Shown: one piece after another, positions 8,843-17,423 of the stretch
Position numbering within the stretch: the first letter of the stretch is position 1
Layout: each line of letters starts with the position of its first letter
Assembly: GCF_036032445.1 (NCBI RefSeq)
Contig: NZ_CP107932.1
Span: 1,304,501 to 1,368,500 of the forward strand
Source: Nocardia sp. NBC_00416
GTDB lineage: Bacteria > Actinomycetota > Actinomycetes > Mycobacteriales > Mycobacteriaceae
DNA length: 64,000 bases
Reading direction: 5' to 3'
Program-made: the position numbers and the translations under genes
Notes under the pieces: model-generated
Database searches by the model: none
What the model was told of the DNA's origin: nothing
The model's input: only the letters and a program-made list of their open reading frames with translations

Positions 8843-9241
8843 CCTCGTTTCGGTGAAAGATGATGCCCGCGTGGGTATCTAGGCGAGATCTCGTCGATCG
8901 TTGGGATCGGTCGGGAAATCTTGCGATACCGAATTGGTGGTGACATTCCGCGCCACTCCGACGCACGCGTGCAACGCCGGATGTGGGCCGGACCGCGCGG
9001 GTCCGGTCGGTGCGCCATGAGTGACTGATCGATTGTTCTGCGGAGAAATGAATTGGTGCGAACAAGGCTAGTTCGATGATTTTCGCGACCGAGAGTCGAG
9101 CCATCCGACTCGCGCAATGGGGGAGCGATCACACCCTCCGGCAATGTGGCGAGCCGCGGGGCGAGTTCCTACCGCATAACGTCTATTGACGTCCGCGATA
9201 CCGGGTTGCGTGGCGGTTTACGCCCCTGCCATGATCTTCCG
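8843..9241. other. Intergenic region before lipoprotein gene
   Basis: No gene is supported. The sequence is less GC-rich than its neighbours and should contain the lipoprotein promoter. An open frame reaches upstream to 9146, but it does not look coding before the GTG at 9242. Confidence 0.45.
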
Positions 9242-9796
9242 GTGAACATATCGAAAGTTGCGGTGCTCGGTGCCGCTGCGGCGCTGGCCTTCGGAATTGC
9301 CGGCTGCAGTTCCGACGAGAAGTCGTCGTCCGCCGCCACCTTGGTCGCGTCGACCGGCGCCGCGGCTTCCTCGCCCGCGACGCTCGAGTACGCCGGCCTG
9401 CTCATCGAGCCGAGCGATATCGACGCCGGCTGGACATTGAAGACCACCCAGCCGGAGCAGGACGGTATCACCGGCATTTTCGGCAACAGCGAGGGCACTG
9501 AAAAGATCAGTACGTCCATCATTGTGCGGGATAGTCCGGAGACCGCCACTGCAGCCGTCGCGGCGGCAAAGGACGCCGCGTCCCAACAAGCCGGAGGCGT
9601 CGCTTTTTCTCCCATCGAGGTCGGTGCAGGCGGCGGCATAATGTATGCCCCGGATGCGACGGTCGTTGTTTTCAGTGAGGGCAGCGCCTTTGCGATCCTC
9701 GAGTTCAACAGCAGCACCGGTGAACGTGTCCCGGACGAAGTGGCAATCGAGATCGCACAGAAACAGGACGCCGCCATCAAGGCGGGCGTGAAATAA
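9242..9796 (+). CDS. Putative secreted lipoprotein, unknown function
   Basis: This 184-residue protein starts with a short basic N-region, a hydrophobic stretch and the lipobox GIAGC, so it should be lipidated and exported. The mature protein is Ala/Ser-rich at first, then contains a compact domain with the segment LLIEPSDIDAGW. I do not recognise a named domain. The GTG at 9242 is preferred because it places the signal peptide at the N-terminus. A strong hairpin follows the stop. Confidence 0.75.
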   Translation: MNISKVAVLGAAAALAFGIAGCSSDEKSSSAATLVASTGAAASSPATLEYAGLLIEPSDIDAGWTLKTTQPEQDGITGIFGNSEGTEKISTSIIVRDSPETATAAVAAAKDAASQQAGGVAFSPIEVGAGGGIMYAPDATVVVFSEGSAFAILEFNSSTGERVPDEVAIEIAQKQDAAIKAGVK

Positions 9797-9803
9797 GACC
9801 ATC

Positions 9804-9838
9804 AGGTGAGGGGCGCCGCTTTGCGGTGCCCCTCACCT
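9804..9838. terminator. Bidirectional hairpin terminator
   Basis: Arms AGGTGAGGGGC and GCCCCTCACCT pair perfectly, with an inner CCGC-TTT-GCGG stem. The element sits between the convergent lipoprotein and SnoaL-like genes and can serve both. Confidence 0.8.
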
Positions 9839-9898
9839 ATTGACGACCGGCGGCCCGACGAAAGTGGGGCCTTTCGGCCGTCATGGGCTCGGGACTGA

Positions 9899-10354
9899 CT
9901 ATTTCGTGCCGTCGCCGCGGTGCAGTTGACGGACTTTCTCCTCGTGGCTGCTGGTGAAGTCCGGGTCGACGTAGATGTGGACCGCGCTGATGAGTGTGCC
10001 GCGAAACGTGAAGACATTGCAGAAACGGCCGGTCGAGACGCGCTGGTCCGGCCATCGACTCCCGTCGGCGGTGATGCCCCATTCACGGCCTTCGACGATG
10101 ATCCTGTCTCCGGCCACCATGATGTCCAGGCCGTCGATATCGTGTTCGAGGGCCGATAGGTCTGCCCAGAGGCGCTGCGCGAACTCGGCCATGTCCTGTT
10201 TACCGTGTCCGACACCGAATTTCGGAAAGTACAGTTCCACATCGTCGGTGTAGAGATCGAGCAACGCGGGATCACCCGCATCGATGAGCTCGAAAGCGCG
10301 GCGGACGATCGCGGTGCGCTGGTCGGTGAGTTCGGCGGGCGTGGTCAGGGTCAT
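9899..10354 (-). CDS. SnoaL/NTF2-like domain protein
   Basis: This 151-residue protein has the alpha+beta cone fold signature of the SnoaL-like/NTF2 superfamily: an N-terminal helix pair, ALLDLYTDDVELYFPKFG and a central W-G-x-T segment. Members are small cytoplasmic isomerases, hydrolases or ligand-binding proteins, often of unknown substrate. The ATG follows GAGGAG. Upstream lies one of two copies of a 21-bp site shared with the neighbouring TetR gene, suggesting that regulator controls it. Confidence 0.8.
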   Translation of the reverse strand: MTLTTPAELTDQRTAIVRRAFELIDAGDPALLDLYTDDVELYFPKFGVGHGKQDMAEFAQRLWADLSALEHDIDGLDIMVAGDRIIVEGREWGITADGSRWPDQRVSTGRFCNVFTFRGTLISAVHIYVDPDFTSSHEEKVRQLHRGDGTK

Positions 10355-10469
10355 GGAATAACTCCTCTGTGCGTGCGCGACCGGGCACGGCCGGTCGTTC
10401 GGATCGTGTGATCGTGTGTTTGGGGCGTGATGCGTTGCGGAAAAGGCCGATTCGACAGAACGCCTTTCT

Positions 10470-10490
10470 GTATTCGAGAGTCCAAAACGG
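10470..10490. promoter_or_regulatory. Candidate TetR operator, copy A
   Basis: This 21-bp site (GTATT...AAAACGG) matches the site at 11157-11177 at 18 of 21 positions. It lies 116 bases upstream of the SnoaL-like start. Its core has imperfect dyad symmetry (TGTATT/AGTCCA). On the minus strand it contains TTGGAC, a plausible -35 box. Confidence 0.55.
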
Positions 10491-10531
10491 TGGCGTGCGA
10501 GGTCCGCGGGCCGCGGTCGACAGACCGCGGG

Positions 10532-11140
10532 TCAGCCGACGAGGGGTTGTAGTCCCAGGGTGAAGACTCGCTGGAGCTGGTCCGGGACGACCCCGGCCTG
10601 GGCGCTGACGCGAAGCCCGGAAATGACTGTCACCACAAGAAGTGCGCCGTCGTCGGCGTCGACATCGCGTCGTAGGCTGCCATCGGCCTGGCCGGCTCGG
10701 ATTGCGTGTGCCAGCAGCGACAGTCGCTGCTCCAGTGACGCTTCCAGGGCTCGGACGATCCGTTCATCGCGTTCGCGGAGTCCCGGCGTCATGTAGGTGC
10801 CGACGACCATGCAGCCGGCCGCATGCCCCTGTTCGGCGGCCGCCCGTTCCTCGGCCAGCACCAGCTCGGCGAGCGTCTCCAGCCGTTCGCGACCGTCGCG
10901 GGTCTTGTCGGTGAGGATTGCCTCTTGCATCTCGTCGACGACCGACAGGTATCGCCGCAGGGCCTGGACGAACAGCTCCTCTTTCGACGTGAACGTGTTG
11001 TACAGGCTGCTTCGTCGCACACCGGCGACCTCACACAGTCGTTCGGTCGAGCAATCGCTGAATCCGAGCACTCGAAACTGACTCGCTGCCGCATCGAGTA
11101 CTGCGGCCTCGTCGAATGCCCGCGGTCTACCCATGGACAT
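10532..11140 (-). CDS. TetR/AcrR-family transcriptional regulator
   Basis: This 202-residue regulator has the TetR helix-turn-helix near residues 25-50 (the segment ending VRRSSLYNTFTSKEELF), followed by an all-helical ligand domain. The ATG is preceded, 17-37 bases upstream, by a 21-bp site repeated in front of the neighbouring SnoaL-like gene. The simplest reading is autorepression plus control of that gene. The effector is unknown. Confidence 0.9.
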   Translation of the reverse strand: MSMGRPRAFDEAAVLDAAASQFRVLGFSDCSTERLCEVAGVRRSSLYNTFTSKEELFVQALRRYLSVVDEMQEAILTDKTRDGRERLETLAELVLAEERAAAEQGHAAGCMVVGTYMTPGLRERDERIVRALEASLEQRLSLLAHAIRAGQADGSLRRDVDADDGALLVVTVISGLRVSAQAGVVPDQLQRVFTLGLQPLVG

Positions 11141-11156
11141 GACCCTACATCATTAT

Positions 11157-11177
11157 GTATTTCAGAGTACAAAACGG
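11157..11177. promoter_or_regulatory. Candidate TetR operator, copy B
   Basis: This site (GTATT...AAAACGG) lies 17 bases upstream of the TetR start and matches copy A at 18 of 21 positions. With the flanking T its core reads TGTATTTCAGAGTACA, with TGTA/TACA ends. On the minus strand it overlaps TTGTAC, a plausible -35 box with TAGGGT as -10. Confidence 0.6.
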
Positions 11178-11489
11178 TGCTGCGCGTTCGGTTCGTGGCC
11201 GGATGAACCGCGAGGCCGAGCTCGTGCCCGCCTGCGCGCGTAGTCGGGACCAGCGGACCGGCGATCCGGAAGGCGACCTCGAATGGACGGTCGACGTCAT
11301 CGGTTGCGGACTCCGGGCCCGTCGCGGCCGGTAGACCGCAGGCGGTGGTCGACCCGGGTCCGCTGTGCCGGATTCGTCGATGCGGGGCCCGGGTCGCCGG
11401 GTTTTGTCGAGCGATTCCGGAACGACGGGAACCCGACCCGTAGTACGTTTCAATCATCTGATTGAACGAGCTATGGGATCGGGTGCGCA
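11178..11489. other. Intergenic region between TetR and DUF3556-like gene
   Basis: I see no gene here. It holds the start-proximal palindrome listed separately and presumably the promoter of the downstream membrane-protein gene. Confidence 0.5.
11449..11466. promoter_or_regulatory. 18-bp palindrome upstream of DUF3556-like gene
   Basis: TTCAATCATCTGATTGAA is a perfect 8-bp inverted repeat with a 2-base centre. It ends 23 bases before the GTG start at 11490. Its AT-rich character stands out from the local GC-rich sequence and suggests a TetR/MarR-type operator. Confidence 0.5.
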
Positions 11490-13310
11490 GTGAGTGGAAC
11501 GGATCGGTTGTTCGGCCTTCTCCGGCCGAACCTGCCGGTGGTCGACTACGACGAATGGAGCCGGGGGACCAGGTCGGAGAAGATCCGTCCGATGGCCCGG
11601 CACTGGGCCGAGGTCGGTTTCGGCACACCAGCGGTGCTACATCTGTGCTACGTCGGCAAGATCGCGCTCTACATCCTGGGCGGATGGTTGTTCGCGCTGA
11701 CCACCGCGGGTGTCGACGGATTCACCGAGGTGGGCAGCTGGTGGTCGGAACCGATCGTCTTCCAAAAGGTCGTGCTCTTCACGATGCTGTTCGAGGTCCT
11801 CGGACTGGGCTGCGGGTTCGGGCCGTTGAACAACCGGTTCTTCCCTCCGATGGGCTCGATCCTGTACTGGTTGCGCCCCGGCACCATCCGCCTGCCGCCC
11901 TGGCCGGAGCGAGTCCCGGGCACCCGCGGCACCCGCCGCGCGCTGATCGATGTAGCGCTCTATGCGGCCCTGCTGATCATGTTGCTGGTGGCGCTGTTCT
12001 CGAACGGGACCGGACCGGTCGCGGCGTTGGACACCTCCGTCGGCCTCCTCCCGGTGTGGGAGATCGCGACCGTGGTGGGACTGCTCGGGGTGCTCGGGCT
12101 GCGCGACAAGGTTATTTTCCTGGCCGCGCGCGGTGAGGTGTACGCATCGCTCGCCGTCACCTTTCTCTTCGGCGGCGCGGATATGATCGTCGCCGCCAAG
12201 GTCGTGTTCGTCGTGATCTGGATCGGCGCGGCGGTGTCCAAGCTGAACAAGCACTTCCCGTTCGTGGTGTCCACCATGATGTCCAACAGTCCGGTGGTCC
12301 GGCCGCGTGCGCTCAAGCGGCTGTTCTTCGAGCGGTTCCCCGATGATCTGCGCCCGGGACGTCTGTCGCGGTGGTTCGCGCACGGCGGGACCGCGATCGA
12401 GATGGGTGCGCCGCTGGTGCTCTTCTTCGGCCACGGTGGCTGGCCGACCGCGCTCGCCGCCACCGCCCTGATCTGCTTCCATCTGGTGATCCTCACCGCG
12501 ATTCCGATGGGGGTCCCGCTCGAGTGGAACGTCTTCATGATCTTCGGCGTGCTGACGCTGTTCGTCGCGCACGCGGAGGTGGGCGTCTCCGATGTGGGCG
12601 ATCCGGTGCTCGTCGTGCTGCTGCTGATCGTCCTCGCGGGCGTGGTCCTGGTCGGGAATCTGTTCCCGCGCAAGGTTTCCTTCCTGCCGGGCATGCGGTA
12701 TTACGCCGGCAACTGGGATACGACGCTGTGGTGTATCCGGCCGTCGGCCGACGCGAAGATCCGCGCGGGGATCGTCGCCGTCGCGGCCATGCCCGCCGCG
12801 CAACTGCAACGGTTCTACGGAAGTCCGGAGGCTGCCCAGATCCCGCTGTACCTGGGGTATGCCTTCCGGGCGTTCAATACACACGGTAAGGCGCTGTTCA
12901 CGCTCGCTCATCGTGCGATGGCGGGCCGGGACGAGAGCGACTATGTCCTCACCGACGGCGAGCGGATCTGTTCCACCGCCCTGGGCTGGAATTTCGGCGA
13001 CGGCCACCTGCACAACGAACAGTTGATCGCCGCACTGCAGCAGCGCTGTGCTTTCGAACCCGGCGAGGTGCGGGTGGTGCTGCTGGACGCACAGCCGATT
13101 CATCGCCAGATCCAGCGTTACCGTCTGGTCGACGCGGCGACCGGTGAATTCGAGAGCGGATATGTGCGGGTCGCGGATATGGTCGTCCGCCAGCCGTGGG
13201 ACGACGGGGTCCCGGTATTTCCCGATCATCGTCCCGGAGCGGCCTCGGCCTCGCCGGCGGCCCGGGTCGAGCCGGAGCCGGGTGGTGATCAGCTCGGCGG
13301 CCGGGGCTGA
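11490..13310 (+). CDS. Large integral membrane protein, DUF3556-like
   Basis: This 606-residue protein has about ten hydrophobic segments in the first 400 residues and a soluble C-terminal part from about 430. It resembles the DUF3556 family of mycobacterial and nocardial transmembrane proteins of about 570-600 residues (start L-R-P-N-L-P-x-V-D, later C-F-H-L-V-I-L-T-A-I-P-M-G-V-P-L-E-W-N). The function of that family is not known to me. The last 25 or so residues are low-complexity. A palindrome just upstream suggests specific repression. Confidence 0.8.
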   Translation: MSGTDRLFGLLRPNLPVVDYDEWSRGTRSEKIRPMARHWAEVGFGTPAVLHLCYVGKIALYILGGWLFALTTAGVDGFTEVGSWWSEPIVFQKVVLFTMLFEVLGLGCGFGPLNNRFFPPMGSILYWLRPGTIRLPPWPERVPGTRGTRRALIDVALYAALLIMLLVALFSNGTGPVAALDTSVGLLPVWEIATVVGLLGVLGLRDKVIFLAARGEVYASLAVTFLFGGADMIVAAKVVFVVIWIGAAVSKLNKHFPFVVSTMMSNSPVVRPRALKRLFFERFPDDLRPGRLSRWFAHGGTAIEMGAPLVLFFGHGGWPTALAATALICFHLVILTAIPMGVPLEWNVFMIFGVLTLFVAHAEVGVSDVGDPVLVVLLLIVLAGVVLVGNLFPRKVSFLPGMRYYAGNWDTTLWCIRPSADAKIRAGIVAVAAMPAAQLQRFYGSPEAAQIPLYLGYAFRAFNTHGKALFTLAHRAMAGRDESDYVLTDGERICSTALGWNFGDGHLHNEQLIAALQQRCAFEPGEVRVVLLDAQPIHRQIQRYRLVDAATGEFESGYVRVADMVVRQPWDDGVPVFPDHRPGAASASPAARVEPEPGGDQLGGRG

Positions 13311-13364
13311 CCTCGCCGGTCCGTGCGCAGGGTGTCTCCGCGCTGCCCGATGCGCAGCGAATCT

Positions 13365-13399
13365 ACAGCCAGCTACACAGCCAGCTGTACAGTTGGCTG
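13365..13399. promoter_or_regulatory. Repeated dyad site upstream of MarR gene
   Basis: Two direct copies of ACAGCCAGCT start at 13365 and 13377. The second runs into an imperfect 22-bp palindrome (CAGCCA...TGGCTG, 13378-13399) centred on GTAC. The site ends 21 bases before the MarR start, the usual place for an autoregulatory operator. Confidence 0.5.
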
Positions 13400-13420
13400 A
13401 ATAAGTTGTAGCCTGGTGTC

Positions 13421-13861
13421 ATGAACGACCAGCACACCCGAACGGCCGCGGTCGCGGCAGACCTGCGGGTCGTCCTCGGGCAGCTGCTGCGGCGTCTGCG
13501 CGCACAGGCCGAAGGCAGTGACCTCACCAAGTCGCAGTCAGCGGTACTGGTCCGGCTCGAACAGGGCGGCCCGGCCACGGCCACCGCGCTGGCCAACGCC
13601 GAGGGGATGCGCCCGCAATCGATGGCGAAAATCGTTCGCGCGCTGGAGGACGCCGGGCTCGTGACCGGTTCGCCCGATCCGGCCGACGGGCGGAAGACCC
13701 TGCTCGGGCTCAGCGAAGCGGCCCGCGAGGAATTCCGCACCGGCCGCCGCGCGAAGGAGGACTGGCTGACCCGCACGATCGAAGCCAAGCTCGCCGACGC
13801 CGAAATAGAACAGTTGGCCGCGAGTATCGAATTGCTCGAACGTATCGCGCAGTCGACCTGA
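13421..13861 (+). CDS. MarR-family transcriptional regulator
   Basis: This 146-residue protein has the MarR winged helix: LTKSQSAVLVRLEQGG, then the recognition helix around GMRPQSMAKIVRALEDAGL, and the wing PADGRKTLLGLSEAA. It should bind DNA as a dimer. Repeated dyad elements lie immediately upstream, suggesting autoregulation. The next genes on the same strand (isochorismatase-like hydrolase and MFS exporter) start about 200 bases downstream and are plausible targets. Confidence 0.92.
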   Translation: MNDQHTRTAAVAADLRVVLGQLLRRLRAQAEGSDLTKSQSAVLVRLEQGGPATATALANAEGMRPQSMAKIVRALEDAGLVTGSPDPADGRKTLLGLSEAAREEFRTGRRAKEDWLTRTIEAKLADAEIEQLAASIELLERIAQST

Positions 13862-14066
13862 CCCGTCATCCGACGGGGGTTCCCGATTCGGAAGATCGGT
13901 GCCGAGGACCCGGACCTGTCCGCCGGATCCTTCGCCTGCGATCCCGCCGGTCGGCCGCAACCGATTGCGCGCCGCTCCCGGCTGCCCCGAGACCGCCGGA
14001 CACCGAGGTGTTCGGGGCCGCACCGCCACGACCGTGGCGATGAACCATCACGAAAAGGAAATGGTC

Positions 14067-14633
14067 TTGCCGATCACTGCTCTGGACCCCACCACCGCTC
14101 TCGTCGTCATCGATCTGCAGCAGGGCATTGTCGGACGCCCGTTGGCCCACCCCACCGATCCGATCGTGGACCGGGCCGCCACCCTGGCGCGGGCCTTCCG
14201 CGACCGGGACCTGCCGGTGGTGCTCGTCAATGTCGCCGGAGCGCCTCCCGGCCGCACGGATGCCGGCGGGCCGCTGGACATGAGCGCACTGCCCGCGGAA
14301 TGGACGGATCTCGTCGCTGAACTCGACCGCGATCCCGGCGACATACTCGTCACCAAATACGCCCGCAGTGCCTTCACCGGCACCGGACTGGCCGAGCGGC
14401 TGCGCGCGGGCGGCGTCACCCAGGTCGTGGTCGTGGGCATCGCCACCGGAGTCGGCGTGGAATCCACTGCACGCGACGCCCACGAACAGGGCTTCCATGT
14501 CACGCTCCCGGTGGACGCGATGACCGATTCCGATGCCGCCCGGCACGAGCGCAGCATCGCCCACGTATTCGCGAGTATCGCCGAAACCGGCACCACCGAC
14601 GATGTCCTGCGACATCTGTCCGCACGCTCGTGA
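14067..14633 (+). CDS. Isochorismatase-fold hydrolase lacking the catalytic Cys
   Basis: This protein of about 188 residues has the isochorismatase/nicotinamidase fold: TALVVIDLQQGIV with the first acidic residue, a Lys in VTKYARSAF, and the nucleophile-loop region GIATGVGVESTARDA. In cysteine hydrolases of this fold a Cys occupies the position filled here by Gly, as in true isochorismatases. I prefer the TTG at 14067 (AAGGA seven bases upstream); ATGs at 14040 and 14061 are in frame. Its stop overlaps the MFS start (GTGA), so the two are an operon. Confidence 0.85.
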   Translation: MPITALDPTTALVVIDLQQGIVGRPLAHPTDPIVDRAATLARAFRDRDLPVVLVNVAGAPPGRTDAGGPLDMSALPAEWTDLVAELDRDPGDILVTKYARSAFTGTGLAERLRAGGVTQVVVVGIATGVGVESTARDAHEQGFHVTLPVDAMTDSDAARHERSIAHVFASIAETGTTDDVLRHLSARS

Positions 14634-16015
14634 CAGCCGCCGCCACCGAACCTCCTCCCGCCCTGAACAACCCCTTCCGGGCCCGCTTCGTCGGTCCGCT
14701 GCTGCTGGGTTCGACACTGAACCCGATCAACAGCTCCACCCTGGCCACCGCGCTGGTCGGAATCGGGGTCGACTTCCACAAAGGGCCCGGCACGACCGCT
14801 GTGCTGATCTCCTCGCTGTATCTGTGCAGCGCCGTCATGCAGCCCACCATGGGCAAGCTGGCCACGGTTTTCGGTCCACGCCGGATCTTCGTCGGCGGGC
14901 TGATCATCCTGGTCGCCGCGGGCGTCCTCGGAGCGGCGGCCCCGGCATTCGGATTCCTCGTCGCTTCGCGCGCGCTGATCGGTATCGGGACCTCGGCCGC
15001 CTATCCGACCGCGATGGCACTGATCCGCCGCCGTGCCGACGCCGTGGGCACCGGGGTGCCGAGCCGGGTACTGGGCAATTTCTCCATCGCCGCGCAGGTG
15101 ACCACTGTCGTGGGTCTGCCGCTCGGCGGCGTCCTCGCCGGTGTGTTCGGCTGGCGCGCAATATTCTTCGTGAACATCCCCCTGGCGTTGATCACTCTCG
15201 CCCTCACACTGGTGGGCGTGCCGAAGGACGAGCCGCCGCGCCGCCGCGGGTCGATATTCTCGACCGTCGACATTGCCGGGATCGCCCTGTTCGCCGGCAC
15301 CGTGGTCGGTCTCCTGCTGTTCCTGTCGGATCTGCGCTCACCCACCTGGTGGCTGCCGCCGCTCGTGATCGGCCTCGCGGCCGGTCTCGTCCTCCGCGAG
15401 CGCCGGGCTCGTAGTCCGCTCATCGATATCCGCATGCTGACGCGCAACGGCGGGCTACTGCGCACCTACCTCAGGCAGAGCGTCGTCGCGCTCGGTACCT
15501 ATACCGCGCTCTACGGCACCAGCCAGTGGATGGAACAGGCCGCGCACTACACCGCGTCTCAGGTCGGGCTGATCCTGCTTCCGCTGTCCGCCATCAGCAT
15601 CGTGGTCGCCCGGATCGTGTCCGACCGCGGCTGGATCCGGCGGCCGCTGATCCTGACCGGGCTGTCGCTCTCGGTGACCGGCGTCCTGATGCTGCTGATC
15701 ACCCACCATTCCCCGGTCGCGGTACTGATCGTCATGTCGCTGCTGTTCGGACTGGCGAACGGATTCAGCGGATTCGCGAATCAGGCCGCGCTCTATGTGC
15801 AGGCGCCGGCTTCGGACGTCGCCGTCGCCGCCGGTCTCTTCCGCACCTTCGCCTATCTCGGTGCGATCTTCTCCGCGAGCCTGATCGCCGCCACCTTCGG
15901 CGCCGCCCCCACCGACGCCGGGTTGCACGCCGTCGGAGCGATCATGCTGGGCATCGGTGTCGTCACCGGATTGATGACGGTACTGGACCACGCGATACCC
16001 GCGCGGGCAACGTAG
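14630..16015 (+). CDS. MFS transporter (DHA2-like exporter)
   Basis: This 461-residue multi-pass protein has the MFS motif A region (MGKLATVFGPRRIF) and a W-R-A-I-F-F-V-N-I-P-L motif typical of 14-helix drug exporters. It starts at GTG overlapping the isochorismatase-like stop. Together with the MarR gene upstream the set looks like a regulated modification-plus-export module. The substrate is unknown. Confidence 0.9.
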   Translation: MTAAATEPPPALNNPFRARFVGPLLLGSTLNPINSSTLATALVGIGVDFHKGPGTTAVLISSLYLCSAVMQPTMGKLATVFGPRRIFVGGLIILVAAGVLGAAAPAFGFLVASRALIGIGTSAAYPTAMALIRRRADAVGTGVPSRVLGNFSIAAQVTTVVGLPLGGVLAGVFGWRAIFFVNIPLALITLALTLVGVPKDEPPRRRGSIFSTVDIAGIALFAGTVVGLLLFLSDLRSPTWWLPPLVIGLAAGLVLRERRARSPLIDIRMLTRNGGLLRTYLRQSVVALGTYTALYGTSQWMEQAAHYTASQVGLILLPLSAISIVVARIVSDRGWIRRPLILTGLSLSVTGVLMLLITHHSPVAVLIVMSLLFGLANGFSGFANQAALYVQAPASDVAVAAGLFRTFAYLGAIFSASLIAATFGAAPTDAGLHAVGAIMLGIGVVTGLMTVLDHAIPARAT

Positions 16016-16331
16016 CGGTATCCGATGGGGGCCTGCGGGCGCGGACGTCGGACCGGGTGATCACTTCCGGTGCCCGGCGACCCCACCCCACGGGGTGGCC
16101 CGACGGCTCCGCCGAAGCCTATGTTTCCGGTGACCGAGGTCCGGGCGTGTGCTGCGCTATCAGTACGCCTTCGGATTGAGTCGGGCACGCTCGGCGCGGG
16201 CCGGATCACACAACACTTCTTCCAAGGGCAGACAGCCCGAAAAGGACAATCACTCGCCCGGAACTCGATCACAAGTGCGACGCAAGGACGGTGCAACGAC
16301 GGTGCAAGGGTCCGGTGTGACCATCGGTGTC
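16016..16331. other. Intergenic region before SDR gene
   Basis: No gene is supported. The SDR frame stays open back to 16149, but the sequence ahead of the ATG at 16332 does not resemble the family. I see no clear terminator. Confidence 0.45.
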
Positions 16332-17249
16332 ATGAGTTGGCAGAGCCCCGGCAGGGCCGAGGGGAAGACGTTTCTGATCACCGGCGCCAGTGCGGGCATC
16401 GGTTATTTCGCTGCCGAGCAGCTCGCAGCCCGCGGCGCCACCGTCGTGCTGGGGTGTCGGGACGTCGCCAAGGCGGGCGTCGCGATTCAAGCGATCCGAT
16501 CGCGAGTTCCGGACGCCCGGCTGCGATCGGTGCGGGTGGATCTGGCTGATCTGTCCTCGCTACCCGCGGCGGTGGATGCACTCGGAGTCGACCGATTGGA
16601 TGCGGTGGTACTCAATGCCGGAATCCTGCTGTCCGGCCCCGAGCGGTACGTGAGCCCGCAGGGATACGAACTAATGTTCGCCACGAACTACCTCGGGCAC
16701 TTCGCGCTGGTCGCCCATCTGGCGCCAGTGCTGGCGAGCACCGCGAACAGTCGGGTGATCACGGTGGGTAGCTACGCGGCGCGGACGGAGCGGCTGGACC
16801 TTACCGATCTGCAGTCCGAGCGCGACTATCGGTCCAAGCGCACCTACGGCCGTTCGAAGCTGGCCCAGATGTCCTTCGGATTCGAACTCGATCGTCGCCT
16901 GCGTGCCCGTGGCGAGCACACCGCCAGTGTGATCGTCCATCCCGGCGGTGCCCTGGACTCACTGACCCCGTCGCGCCCGCCCCTGTTCGCGCGCACTACC
17001 GCCCAACGCCTGCGCGGCCTGCCAGCGGGTCTGGTACTGCACGGCAAACACGCAGGCGCCGAGCCAATCACACGAGCCGCGCTGGATCAGGAGATCACCG
17101 GGGGACAACTATGGGGCCCGAGGGTGTTCGGTCTACGTGGAAAACCACATGGGGAGACGCCGCATCCTCATATGACCGACCTCTCGGTCGCTACCGAACT
17201 GTGGACGGCGACAACGGCTCTCACTGGACTCGACCCGCTCGACCGTTAG
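16332..17249 (+). CDS. Short-chain dehydrogenase/reductase (retinol-dehydrogenase-like)
   Basis: This 305-residue enzyme has the classical SDR motifs: TGASAGIG for NAD(P) near the N-terminus, LNAGI, a catalytic Ser in ITVGSYAAR, and Y-G-R-S-K (YxxxK). The layout, with an N-x-L-G-H-F segment and a long C-terminal tail, resembles the oxidoreductases annotated as retinol- or protochlorophyllide-reductase-like. The ATG at 16332 gives the usual short leader. The substrate is unknown. It stands alone next to a transposon remnant. Confidence 0.88.
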   Translation: MSWQSPGRAEGKTFLITGASAGIGYFAAEQLAARGATVVLGCRDVAKAGVAIQAIRSRVPDARLRSVRVDLADLSSLPAAVDALGVDRLDAVVLNAGILLSGPERYVSPQGYELMFATNYLGHFALVAHLAPVLASTANSRVITVGSYAARTERLDLTDLQSERDYRSKRTYGRSKLAQMSFGFELDRRLRARGEHTASVIVHPGGALDSLTPSRPPLFARTTAQRLRGLPAGLVLHGKHAGAEPITRAALDQEITGGQLWGPRVFGLRGKPHGETPHPHMTDLSVATELWTATTALTGLDPLDR

Positions 17250-17423
17250 AGGCTCGCAGCCCTACGCCGTGAGGATCGCACGCCACTTCGACACCGTCCA
17301 CCGGCAGCGGAATCGTCGACCGACTCGATCACCGCCCGACCTTCGCTGGGAGCCTTGTCGAAGGTGACCGTCAGCGATTGACACCACCCGAGCTGATCCG
17401 CGGGGCCGGAGTCGTGGACGGTT

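Noticed and set aside
11637..13229. A 530-codon minus-strand open frame in the DUF3556-like gene
   Set aside because: The product is a His/Arg/Gln/Asp-rich string with no fold signature, the usual antisense of a hydrophobic membrane protein.
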